Shown here one piece after another: positions 33,757-41,359 of a stretch of 64,000 nucleotides of DNA. Source of the stretch: Paractinoplanes lichenicola (GTDB lineage: Bacteria; Actinomycetota; Actinomycetes; Mycobacteriales; Micromonosporaceae); NCBI RefSeq assembly GCF_016785085.1, contig NZ_JAENHO010000009.1, forward strand, positions 62,001 to 126,000, written 5' to 3'. Position numbers and translations under genes: made by a program. Position 1 is the stretch's first letter, and each line of letters starts with the position of its first letter. The notes beneath the pieces are model-generated. The model saw only the letters and a program-made list of their open reading frames with translations. It searched no databases and was not told the origin of the DNA.

Positions 33757-36179
33757 CGGTCGGGCTGGTGGTGGTCTGTCACAGCCGGCCGCTGGGCCGG
33801 GCCGCGGCAGCCCTGGCGTCCGAGATGACGCAGGGGCGGCCGGTGGCCATTTCGGTCGCGGCCGGGCTCGATGAGGGGACGTTCGGCACGGACGCGGTGG
33901 CCATTAGCGAAGCCATGACGGCGGCGGACGACGGCGACGGCGTGGTGGTGCTGATGGACCTCGGCAGTGCCGTGCTGTCGGCGGAGACGGCCCTCGAACT
34001 GCTGGACGACGAGCAGCGGGAGCGGGTTGTGCTGTGCCCGGCGCCGCTGGTCGAGGGGCTGGTGGCCGCGGCGGTCACGGCGGGGACGGGCGGTTCGCGG
34101 GAGGAGGTGGCGGCGGAGGCGCTGTCCGGACTGGCCGGGAAGGAAGCTCATTTCGGAACGTCAGCGCCGGCCGAGGCGGGGGACGGGTCGGCGGTCGTGC
34201 GGGTGCTCAATCCGCACGGGTTGCATGCCCGGCCGGCGGCTCGGCTGGTCACCGAGATGCGGTCGTTCGACGCGGTGGTCGAGGTGCGCAATGTGACGAC
34301 TGGGTCGGGGTGGGTGCCGGCATCGAGCCTGACCCGGGTGACGACCTTGGGGGCGTTGGCGGGGCACGAATTGGCCGTACGGGCTTCGGGGGCTCAGGCG
34401 CGGGCGGCTGTTGAGGGGTTTGTGAGGTTGGCGGCGGACGCGTTCGGCGAGGTCACCGAGGTTTTGGCTGACCCGCGCGAGCGTTATGTCAACCACCCCA
34501 CAACAGGACCCGCCCTCCACCGGGGGGCCTCCACCTCGCACCATTATCGCGTGTCGGGGGGATCTCTGCCGGAGGCCTGTGGACAAGCGGGGATTGTGGA
34601 TAACTCCGACGTCGCCGGTGGATCTGCTAAAGCGACCGGCGGCGCGGGGGACACCGAGCGACTGCTCTCCGGGGCTCCCTCATCGCCGGGCATAGCCGTA
34701 GGCCCGGCGATCCGCCTTCACGAGCAGCCCCTGCAAATCCCCGACGAGCCGTTCCAGGGCACCGAGGCCGAGCAACGCCGCCTCGACGAGGCCCTGACGG
34801 CCGCACACCGCGAGATCGGCCAGTTGAGCGGCGACATCTTCGCGGCCCACGTCGTCCTGCTCGAAGACGCCGCCCTGCTCGACGACGCCCGGGCTCAAAT
34901 CGCGCAGGGGCTCACGGCTCCCCGGGCGTGGCGCGCGGCAACCGACCGAGCCGCGGGCGAGTTCGACGCCCTGCTGGACCCCTACCTGCGAGCCCGCGCC
35001 GAGGACGTACGGGCGGTCTCGACCCAGGTCCTCCGAGCCCTCCTCGGCGTCCCGCCCGCCACGGTCGACGGCGATGGCATCCTGCTGGCCGACGACCTGA
35101 CCCCGGCCCAGGCCGCCACCCTCGACCCCACCCGCGTCGCCGGCGTAGTGCTGGCCAAGGGCAGCCCCACCTCGCACGCCGCGATCCTGCTGCGCACCCG
35201 GGGCATCCCCGCGGTGGTCGGCGCCGGCCCCGTCGAAGCCAAGGTGATCGCCCTGGACGGCAGCACCGGCGAGGTGGTCGCCGATCCTGCCCCGGAGGTC
35301 CTGGCCGACTTCCACCAGCGGGCCGAGCGGCAGAAAGCCTCCCGCGACAACGCTCGCGCCAACGCTGCGAAACCGGCGGTAACGACAAAAGGCGTCACGA
35401 TCCACGTAGGCGCCAACATCGGCTCCGTCGAGGAGGCCCGAGCCGCCGCCGAGAACGGCGCTGACCTGGCCGGCCTGGTCCGCACCGAATTCCTCTTCCT
35501 CGGCCGCGACGAGGCGCCGAGCGAGGACGAGCAGGTCGCCGTCTACCGCGCGATCGCCGACGCCCTCGGCGGCCGCCCCATCATCCTGCGCACCCTCGAC
35601 GCCGGCAGCGACAAGCCACTCCCTTATCTGCCCGCGCCGCAAGAGGCCAACCCCTTCCTGGGCGTACGGGGGATCCGCCACTCCCTGGCCCACCGCGAGA
35701 TGTTCGCCGAGCAGCTCCGGGCGATCGTCCGGGTGGCCCGCGAGACCCCCGTCAGCGTGATGTTCCCGATGATCACCAAGGTCGAGGAGCTGATCGAGGC
35801 GCGCCGGCTGCTGGGCGACGTCCCGGGCCTGAGAGTCGGCATGATGGTCGAGGTGCCCGCGGCCGCGCTCCGGGCGTCCGATTTCACCCCGTACGTGGAT
35901 TTCTTCTCCATCGGCACCAACGATCTGACCCAATACACGCTGGCTGCCGAGCGCGGCAATGCCGACCTGCTGGCCCTGTCGAGCGGGCTCGACCCGGCAG
36001 TTGAGCTGCTGATTCAGAACGTCTGCCGGGCCGCCGGCGAGAAAACAAAGGTGGCGGTCTGTGGCGAGCTGGCCGCGGACGAGGCCGTGGTGCCGCGGCT
36101 GCTGGCGGCCGGCGTACAGGAGCTCAGCGTGGCCCCGGCGCTGGTGCCGCTGACCAAGCAGGCCGTCCGAGCCACGTGA
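33753..36179 (+). CDS. dhaM: DhaM-HPr-enzyme I fusion (phosphotransfer chain for DhaK/L)
   Basis: 808 residues in three parts. Residues 1-130 are DhaM (EIIA-mannose-like) with the phospho-His in VVVCHSRPLG. Residues about 145-235 are HPr with NPHGLHARPAARL. From about 310 to the end is full-length enzyme I: active His in KGSPTSHAAILLRTRGIP, then GVRGIRHSL and the PEP-site motif FSIGTNDLTQYTLAAERGN. E. coli DhaM carries only a shortened EI; here the chain is complete, so PEP can energise DHA kinase without other PTS proteins. The HPr-EI linker (about 253-284) is encoded by a dispersed DnaA-box repeat read in frame. Confidence 0.9.
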   Translation: MTVGLVVVCHSRPLGRAAAALASEMTQGRPVAISVAAGLDEGTFGTDAVAISEAMTAADDGDGVVVLMDLGSAVLSAETALELLDDEQRERVVLCPAPLVEGLVAAAVTAGTGGSREEVAAEALSGLAGKEAHFGTSAPAEAGDGSAVVRVLNPHGLHARPAARLVTEMRSFDAVVEVRNVTTGSGWVPASSLTRVTTLGALAGHELAVRASGAQARAAVEGFVRLAADAFGEVTEVLADPRERYVNHPTTGPALHRGASTSHHYRVSGGSLPEACGQAGIVDNSDVAGGSAKATGGAGDTERLLSGAPSSPGIAVGPAIRLHEQPLQIPDEPFQGTEAEQRRLDEALTAAHREIGQLSGDIFAAHVVLLEDAALLDDARAQIAQGLTAPRAWRAATDRAAGEFDALLDPYLRARAEDVRAVSTQVLRALLGVPPATVDGDGILLADDLTPAQAATLDPTRVAGVVLAKGSPTSHAAILLRTRGIPAVVGAGPVEAKVIALDGSTGEVVADPAPEVLADFHQRAERQKASRDNARANAAKPAVTTKGVTIHVGANIGSVEEARAAAENGADLAGLVRTEFLFLGRDEAPSEDEQVAVYRAIADALGGRPIILRTLDAGSDKPLPYLPAPQEANPFLGVRGIRHSLAHREMFAEQLRAIVRVARETPVSVMFPMITKVEELIEARRLLGDVPGLRVGMMVEVPAAALRASDFTPYVDFFSIGTNDLTQYTLAAERGNADLLALSSGLDPAVELLIQNVCRAAGEKTKVAVCGELAADEAVVPRLLAAGVQELSVAPALVPLTKQAVRAT
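34509..34604 (+). repeat. Dispersed repeat with paired DnaA boxes, copy B (inside dhaM-ptsI)
   Basis: Same order and length as copy A at 22054-22148: CCCGCCCTCC, GGGGGGCCTCC, a diverged middle, GGCCTGTGGACAA, GATTGTGGATAAC. The boxes are TGTGGACAA at 34578-34586 (complement TTGTCCACA, the form preferred in Streptomyces) and TGTGGATAA at 34595-34603, again 17 bp apart. It is 96 bases, a multiple of three, and is read as a Gly/Ser/His-rich linker between the HPr and EI domains. Confidence 0.7.
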
Positions 36180-36263
36180 CCGAAGGCTCACCTCGGCGCC
36201 GCCGCTGGGAACTGTCGTACCGGTGAGAGAGGATGGGTCCAGGCTGTTGATCTGGAGGGGCTC

Positions 36264-37622
36264 ATGACGTCACGCACCGAGATCGTCGAGGATCTGATGG
36301 GGCGATTCCCGCACGTGCCGCGGGAGGCTGTCATCAAGGAGGACCTGCTGCGCGGCGGGCTGGCCTTCGACGATTCGGCGCTGACCGACAACGAGCACGG
36401 CGACGTCAAACCCAAGTCGTATTTCATCTTCTCGTTCGACCACCGCACCCTGCCCGAGCTGGGCACGGCCGCGCTGCGCCGCCCGCCGGAGGAGATCGTG
36501 CTCACCGGCGGCCCCTACGAGCTCCGCCGTACGGTCGTGTCCGTCCGCACCAACCCGAGCTCGCCGTACAAGGTGAAGACGGACGACGACGGCCACCTGC
36601 GGCTCTACTTGGACGACAAGCCGATCGCCGACGTCGGTGTGCCGCCGATGCCGGACTATTACCGGCACACGTTGAGCAACGGCAAGTCGGTGATGGAGGT
36701 CGCCCCGACGATCCAGTGGGGCTATCTGATCTATCTGACCGCCTTCCGGGTCTGCCAATACTTCGGCGCCAAGGAGGAGTGCCAGTATTGCGACATCAAC
36801 CACAACTGGCGCCAGCACAAGGCGGCCGGCCGGCCTTATACGGGCGTCAAGCCGGTTGACGAGATCCTCGAGGCGCTCGAGATCATCGACAAGCACGACA
36901 CCGCGCGCACGTCGCAGGCCTACACGCTGACCGGCGGCAGCATCACGTCGCACGTGCAGGGCAAGGCCGAGGCCGACTTCTACGGGCAGTACGCGCAGGC
37001 CATCGAGGAGCGCTTCCCCGGCCGCTGGATCGGCAAGGTCGTCGCGCAGGCGCTGCCCAAGGCCGACGTCCGGCGCTTCAAGGATTACGGCATCCAGATC
37101 TACCACCCCAACTACGAGGTGTGGGACAAGAAGTTGTTCGAGCTGTATTGCCCGGGCAAGGAGCGCTACGTGGGCCGCGAGGAGTGGCACCGCCGCATCC
37201 TCGACTCGGCCGATATCTTCGGCCCGCGCAACGTGATCCCCAACTTCGTGGCCGGTGTCGAAATGGCCGCCCCGCACGGGTTCGAGACCGTCGACGAGGC
37301 GATCGCGTCGACCGCCGAGGGCCTCGAATACTTCATGTCGCGCGGCATCACGCCCCGGTTCACCACGTGGTGCCCCGAGCCGACGACCCCGCTCGGCCGC
37401 ACGAACCCCGAGGGCGCCCCGCTGGAATATCACGTGCGCCTGCTCGAGACGTATCGCGCGGTCATGGAGGCCAACGGCCTGACCAGCCCGCCCGGGTACG
37501 GTCCGGCCGGCGCCGGTCGCGCGGTGTTCTCGGTCAGCTCGTTCATGGACTCGCTGGCCCCGAACGACGAGACCGGGCCCGCGATCGAGACCGGGTCCAA
37601 GACCGCCGCCGCTGTGGAGTGA
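36264..37622 (+). CDS. Radical SAM protein with CX8CX2C motif
   Basis: 452 residues. The 4Fe-4S site appears to be CQYFGAKEECQYCDIN near residues 167-182, CX8CX2C, instead of the standard CX3CX2C. An LTGGSI segment near 225 fits the glycine-rich SAM-binding strand, and PNFVAGVEM fits a later barrel strand. One further cysteine lies in FELYCPG and one in TTWCPEP, possibly ligands or structural. The N-terminal 160 residues form an added domain I do not recognise. A TGGAGGGG ribosome site precedes ATG 36264. The stop overlaps the start of an alpha/beta hydrolase gene (TGATG), so the pair is coupled. Reaction unknown. Confidence 0.75.
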   Translation: MTSRTEIVEDLMGRFPHVPREAVIKEDLLRGGLAFDDSALTDNEHGDVKPKSYFIFSFDHRTLPELGTAALRRPPEEIVLTGGPYELRRTVVSVRTNPSSPYKVKTDDDGHLRLYLDDKPIADVGVPPMPDYYRHTLSNGKSVMEVAPTIQWGYLIYLTAFRVCQYFGAKEECQYCDINHNWRQHKAAGRPYTGVKPVDEILEALEIIDKHDTARTSQAYTLTGGSITSHVQGKAEADFYGQYAQAIEERFPGRWIGKVVAQALPKADVRRFKDYGIQIYHPNYEVWDKKLFELYCPGKERYVGREEWHRRILDSADIFGPRNVIPNFVAGVEMAAPHGFETVDEAIASTAEGLEYFMSRGITPRFTTWCPEPTTPLGRTNPEGAPLEYHVRLLETYRAVMEANGLTSPPGYGPAGAGRAVFSVSSFMDSLAPNDETGPAIETGSKTAAAVE

Positions 37623-38377
37623 TGCACGCTCCCGACGGGTTCCCGCTCGCCGTCCAGACGAGCGGGCTCGAGGACGGGCCGGTGCTGCTCCTGCTCTCCG
37701 GCCAGGCCAACTCGCACGAGTGGTGGACAGGGCTGCGTGAGGCCTACGAGAGCCGGTTCCGCGTCGTGACGTTCGATTACCGCGGTACGGGCGGCAGCCG
37801 CGGCCCGGTCGGCGAGTGGTCGACGGAAACCTTCGCCGACGACGCGGCCCACGTGCTGCGCGAGCTGGGCGGCGGGGGAGCGGCGGTTCACGGCACGTCG
37901 ATGGGCGGGCGGGTCGCGCAGCACCTGGCGGCCCGCCACCCCGAACTCGTCGGCCGGCTCGTGCTGACCTGCACCTCGCCCGGCGGGCCGCACGCCGTCG
38001 AGCGCTCGCCCGCCGTACGGAAAAGGCTCGCCGACGACGAGCAGCGCGGCCGAGTGCTGCGCGAGCTCTTCTACACCGACGCGTGGACCGGCGAGAGCCA
38101 CCTGTTCGGCGACCCCACCATGACCGTCGAGGAGAGCCGCGCCCACCTGCGGGCCAGCAACCGCCACGACGCCTGGGAGGCGCTGCCGCTGATCCAGGCG
38201 CCGACCCTCGTGCTGCACGGCACTGACGACCTGATGGTGCCCTCGGCCAACGCGCCGCTGCTCGCCCGGCGCATCCCCGGGGCCACCATGCACCTGTACG
38301 AGGGTGGCCGGCACGGCTTCTTCGACGAGTTCTCGGAGGATCTCGCGCCCGTCCTCGACTCTTTCCTGGAAACTTGA
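37622..38377 (+). CDS. Alpha/beta hydrolase coupled to the radical SAM gene
   Basis: 251 residues, a complete alpha/beta hydrolase: oxyanion region LLLSGQANSHEWW, the FDYRGTGGSRG turn, nucleophile GTSMGG, acid Asp in HGTDDLMVP and base His in GGRHGFF. The pattern is that of the 3-oxoadipate enol-lactonase/BioH-like group. ATG 37622 uses the A of the upstream TGA, so translation depends on the radical SAM gene. The two probably act in sequence, the hydrolase releasing or opening an ester or lactone. No other pathway gene follows. Confidence 0.85.
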   Translation: MHAPDGFPLAVQTSGLEDGPVLLLLSGQANSHEWWTGLREAYESRFRVVTFDYRGTGGSRGPVGEWSTETFADDAAHVLRELGGGGAAVHGTSMGGRVAQHLAARHPELVGRLVLTCTSPGGPHAVERSPAVRKRLADDEQRGRVLRELFYTDAWTGESHLFGDPTMTVEESRAHLRASNRHDAWEALPLIQAPTLVLHGTDDLMVPSANAPLLARRIPGATMHLYEGGRHGFFDEFSEDLAPVLDSFLET

Positions 38378-38671
38378 GGGCCCTCGCTCCTTTTGCCCTT
38401 TTGCGCTTCGAGTCATAGACACCGAGTACTAGCCTCGTGTTGTAGCCCTCCGTAATCGGCACCAAGATCGTCACGCGGAGTCACGTCGCCGAGACGCTGC
38501 CGGCCGCTCGCCGGGCCGCGATCGCCGCGGTGAGCTGCTGTTTCCCGGCCCGGGGAGATCCTTTGGCGTGACCACTGCCCCAACCGCTCTGAGCTGCGGA
38601 AATACGCGCCGGCCAGCATGTCAAGTGCGCACCCCCGCGCACGTGACCAGGGTGTTGACGACCGCTGCAAG
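38378..38671 (+). other. 294-bp gap before the membrane protein
   Basis: No gene can be supported. Just after the hydrolase stop there is GAGGGCCCTC followed by two TTTT runs, a possible weak terminator. A TTGACG at 38654-38659 could be a -35 but has no good -10. If the next gene starts at the in-frame ATG 38618, the last 54 bases are coding. Confidence 0.4.
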
Positions 38672-39478
38672 ATGTGGGTCGTGGCAGCCGACTTACCTGA
38701 TCTCAGCAGAGCGCGACGACGGCATCGGCACATCCCGGCCTCCGCGCAGGGTCACTCGCCGTCATCGCCCCGCCATTCGTACGTCATCCCGGCCGAGGCG
38801 CCGCCGCCCGGCGCCGTACGCGGGGACGGCATCCAGGCCCTGAGCCACGACGTGCTGGTGCGGCGATCGCTCGAGATCTCGCCGGGCGGCTTCATCACGA
38901 TCATCAGCATCATCCAGGGCGTCGCGCTCGCGCTGCTGGCCGAGAACACGTTCGAGAAGCCGAGCCTGCTCGTCACCGTGCAGAGCATCGCCACCCTGCT
39001 CATCTTCGTGGTCGTCTTCTACTGGTATCTGACGATGAGCGTGCTGCTGCGCTGGGCGCCGTCGTTCCTCGACTCGTTCCTGCCGTTCGCGATCGCCGGC
39101 CTGGAGATCCCGCCCGCCTTCTTCCTCGGCGACGCCCGCGCCTGGAACCTGTGGCTCGCCCTGTTCTGGGGCGGCACGATGACCGGCATGATGATCACCA
39201 AGCGGTGGTCCCCGCAGTCCCACTTCGGCGAGCACGTCGAGGCCCACCGGATCCTGCACCGGCTGCTGCGCGAACTGCAGACGATGACCGGCATCACCGC
39301 GCTCGCCGTGGGCCTCTGCGGCCTGTTCGCCTTCCTCGACTGGACGAACCAGCTCTTCTGGGGCCTGACCGGCGCCATCATCGTGCTGTTCACGAACGGC
39401 GTCATCGTGGCCCGTACGGAGGTCTGCTCGTCCTTGATCCACGCCCACTTCGGCGTCAACCGGCCCCCGTTCAACTGA
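38672..39478 (+). CDS. Integral membrane protein of unknown function
   Basis: About 268 residues from ATG 38672; ATG 38618 would add 18 and a GTG near 38859 would remove about 60. The first 65 residues are charged and Pro/Arg-rich and may not be translated. After them come five or six hydrophobic helices (GFITIISIIQGVALALL, LLIFVVVFYWYLTMSVLL, FLPFAIAGLEIPPAFFLG, NLWLALFWGGTMTGMMI, then two more). No transporter or enzyme motif is evident. Its last 24 bases, with the stop codon, form the first unit of a five-copy tandem repeat that runs on downstream. No partner gene is apparent. Confidence 0.65.
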   Translation: MWVVAADLPDLSRARRRHRHIPASAQGHSPSSPRHSYVIPAEAPPPGAVRGDGIQALSHDVLVRRSLEISPGGFITIISIIQGVALALLAENTFEKPSLLVTVQSIATLLIFVVVFYWYLTMSVLLRWAPSFLDSFLPFAIAGLEIPPAFFLGDARAWNLWLALFWGGTMTGMMITKRWSPQSHFGEHVEAHRILHRLLRELQTMTGITALAVGLCGLFAFLDWTNQLFWGLTGAIIVLFTNGVIVARTEVCSSLIHAHFGVNRPPFN

Positions 39479-39596
39479 GGACGTGAACCGGCCCCCGTTC
39501 AACTGAGGACGTGAACCGGCCCCCGTTCAACTAAGGGACGTGAACCGGCCGTCGCTCAACGGAAGGACGTGAACCGGCCGCCCTACGACTAACGGG
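39455..39596. repeat. Five tandem 28-29 bp units duplicating a gene 3' end
   Basis: Units at 39455-39482, 39483-39510, 39511-39539, 39540-39568 and 39569-39596 all begin GTGAACCGGCC or GTCAACCGGCC. The first encodes the last residues (VNRPPFN) and stop of the membrane-protein gene. The second is almost identical to it, the third has TAA instead of TGA, and the last two are diverged. The array ends at the 3' end of the truncated phosphatase remnant on the other strand. Confidence 0.8.
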
Positions 39597-39876
39597 CTAA
39601 GGTGGTCATGGGCCGCGTCCGCCGGAGCCGGGCCAGCAGATCCCCGTACGGGGATTTGACGCTGATCAGGTGGGCCAGCAGCGCCACCACGGTCTCGGCG
39701 TGGTGGCGCAGCCGGTCGGGATCGCGGGGCGCCGTGCGGCCGCACAGTTCGGCCAGGCCCAGCCGCTCCGACCCGTCCACCATCGGGATCCACAGGTGCA
39801 CGCCGTGCTCGTTGTCGCCCGCGAGCTTGGTGACGGTGGTGAAGGCGCGCCCGCCCGTCGTGCGGGCATCGATCAT
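39589..39876 (-). pseudogene. Remnant of a SpoIIE-type PP2C phosphatase (N-terminal part)
   Basis: 95 residues. The sequence VHLWIPMVDGSERLGLAEL, then HHAETVVALLAHLISVKSPYGD and RRTRPM resembles the GAF-like segment that precedes the catalytic domain in actinobacterial SpoIIE-family phosphatases, where RRTRPMSLAAELQ would follow. Here the frame stops four residues after RPM, so the whole phosphatase domain is missing, and the cut lies at the edge of the tandem repeat at 39455-39596. The start is three bases after the IclR stop, so it is still coupled to that gene. A small functional regulator cannot be excluded. Confidence 0.55.
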
Positions 39877-39878
39877 CC

Positions 39879-40649
39879 TTAACGGGCCGGCGCGATCACC
39901 GAGGCCTCCAGGGCGCGGCTGATGTGGGCCGCGGTGGTCCAGAGGGCTCGGATCACCTGCTGGTCGTCGCGGCGGGGCAGGGGCAGGGTCGCCGAGACCG
40001 CGGCCACCACCTCGTGCGGGCCGCCCAGGGTGATCGGCACGGCGTACGTCTTGTAGCCCTCGACGCACTCCTCGTGCTCGACCGACCAGCGCCGCTCGCG
40101 GATGGCGGCGATCTGAACTCGGAGCTGGGCGGCGCTGCTCACGCTGTGGCGGGTGCGTGGGGCGGTGTCGCCGGCGTCGAGGGCGGCCAGCAGGGTCTCG
40201 GCGTCGGGGCTGTGCGCGATGAACAGCTTGCCCGAGGCGGCGTACCGGAGCGGGACCCGGTTGCCGACCGCCGTCTGCAGGCGGGCGTCGCGGCGGCCGG
40301 CCAGGCGCTCGAGATAGAGCGTGTGCAGGCCGTGCGGGACGGACAGGTGCACGACCGCGCGGGTCGCCGAGTGCAGATCCATCAGCACCGGGCGGGCGAC
40401 GTGCCGCAGGTTGGCCGGGCCGGGCACCAGCTGGCCCAGCTCGTACATCCGCCACCCGAGCTGATAGCCGGCTTCCGCCCGTTCCAGCAGGTTGAGGTCG
40501 ACCAGCTCCTGCGCGAGCCGGTACGCGGTGGCCTTCGGGATGCCGGAGCGGCGGCTGAGGTCGGTCAGCCCGAGCGTGGTGCGGGCGCCGTCGAACGCCC
40601 CGAACAGCAGGAACGCCTTGCCCAGCACGGACGACGGATGGTCCTGCAC
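39879..40649 (-). CDS. IclR-family transcriptional regulator
   Basis: 256 residues from GTG 40649, supported by GGGGAGG six bases upstream; the longer start at 40688 would begin inside the operator palindrome. The N-terminal winged HTH (LTDLSRRSGIPKATAYRLAQELVDLNLLE) is followed by the IclR effector domain (LRYAASGKLFIAHSP, EEC near residue 190). A 22-bp near-perfect palindrome lies between it and the divergent TetR gene and is its likely binding site. IclR proteins respond to small acids and usually control nearby catabolic genes; here the amine oxidase region downstream of the TetR gene is a candidate. Confidence 0.87.
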   Translation of the reverse strand: MQDHPSSVLGKAFLLFGAFDGARTTLGLTDLSRRSGIPKATAYRLAQELVDLNLLERAEAGYQLGWRMYELGQLVPGPANLRHVARPVLMDLHSATRAVVHLSVPHGLHTLYLERLAGRRDARLQTAVGNRVPLRYAASGKLFIAHSPDAETLLAALDAGDTAPRTRHSVSSAAQLRVQIAAIRERRWSVEHEECVEGYKTYAVPITLGGPHEVVAAVSATLPLPRRDDQQVIRALWTTAAHISRALEASVIAPAR

Positions 40650-40664
40650 GGTCGGCCTCCCCTC

Positions 40665-40686
40665 GAATTGTCCACCTGGACAATTC
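40665..40686. promoter_or_regulatory. Palindromic operator for the IclR-type regulator
   Basis: GAATTGTCCA (40665-40674), CC, TGGACAATTC (40677-40686): ten-base perfect arms. It starts 16 bases upstream of the IclR start codon and is shared with the divergent TetR gene, fitting autoregulation. Confidence 0.75.
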
Positions 40687-40728
40687 ACATTCTGTGGCCG
40701 CCGGACGTCACAAGTCCAGACCGGGATG

Positions 40729-40734
40729 TAAATT
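40729..40734 (+). promoter_or_regulatory. -10 hexamer of a leaderless start
   Basis: TAAATT, seven bases before ATG 40742 of the TetR-family gene. No ribosome site is present. No clear -35. Confidence 0.48.
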
Positions 40735-40741
40735 CTGTGCG

Positions 40742-41287
40742 ATGAATCCTCCCGTCCGCGACCGCCTGCTCGACGCGGCCATCCACATCGCCGGTGCCGA
40801 GGGCCACGACAAGGTCACCTACCGGTCGGTGGCGGCGCTCGTCGGCACCTCGCACAGCCTCGTCCGCTTCTACTTCGGCACCCGCGAGGCCCTGCTCACC
40901 GAGGCGTTCGAGCGGGCCGCCCGGCGCGACGCGGCCGAGGCCACCCTGCGCGCGGCCGGCGTCGACGAGTTCGGGTCCAACCTCGTCCGGCTGATCACCG
41001 AGGCCCGCGACCGGCAGCTGCTGCAGTACGACTTCCTGCTGCGCGCGGCCCGGGGCGACGGCGAGATGGCCCCGGTGGCGCTGCTCTACGACCACTACAT
41101 CGACCAGGTCGCGAGCACCCTGTCCGCCCTGGGCATCGACGACCCGGGCGGCGTCAAGGCGGCGCTCGTCTTCGCGGCGCTCGACGGCCTCGTGCTGCAG
41201 CACCTCGTCTACGGCTCCGTCGACCGTACGGAGGAAACGCTTTTACGGCTGCGGGAAATGCTGACCCTGTGGCAGTCGGCCCACTGA
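40742..41287 (+). CDS. TetR-family transcriptional regulator
   Basis: 181 residues. The HTH region (RDRLLDAAIHIAGAEGHDKVTYRSVAALVGTSHSLVRFYFGTREALLTEAF) is standard TetR; the C-terminal helices contain YDHYIDQVASTLSALG and a hydrophobic pocket. ATG 40742 lies seven bases from a TAAATT -10, so the transcript is leaderless. Divergent from the IclR gene and 72 bases upstream of the copper amine oxidase gene in the same direction, it is a candidate repressor of the oxidase-permease operon. An imperfect CGAAA-N6-TTTCG site between TetR and oxidase could be its target, which is inference. Confidence 0.85.
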   Translation: MNPPVRDRLLDAAIHIAGAEGHDKVTYRSVAALVGTSHSLVRFYFGTREALLTEAFERAARRDAAEATLRAAGVDEFGSNLVRLITEARDRQLLQYDFLLRAARGDGEMAPVALLYDHYIDQVASTLSALGIDDPGGVKAALVFAALDGLVLQHLVYGSVDRTEETLLRLREMLTLWQSAH

Positions 41288-41339
41288 GCGGACCGAATCG
41301 CAGAATCCGCGACGAAAAGCATGTTTCGCTGAGGTCCGC
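41288..41339 (+). promoter_or_regulatory. Nested inverted repeats before the amine oxidase gene
   Basis: GCGGACC (41288-41294) pairs with GGTCCGC (41333-41339), and inside the loop CGAAA (41313-41317) faces TTTCG (41324-41328). It can act as a terminator for the TetR gene or as an operator for the oxidase. Confidence 0.45.
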
Positions 41340-41359
41340 AAAAGAAAGGACCTCACCCC

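Noticed and set aside
39479..39600. CRISPR array
   Set aside because: Units are directly adjacent without spacers and derive from the end of a gene.
40650..40688. Longer IclR start at 40688
   Set aside because: It would lie in the operator palindrome, whereas GTG 40649 has a strong ribosome site.
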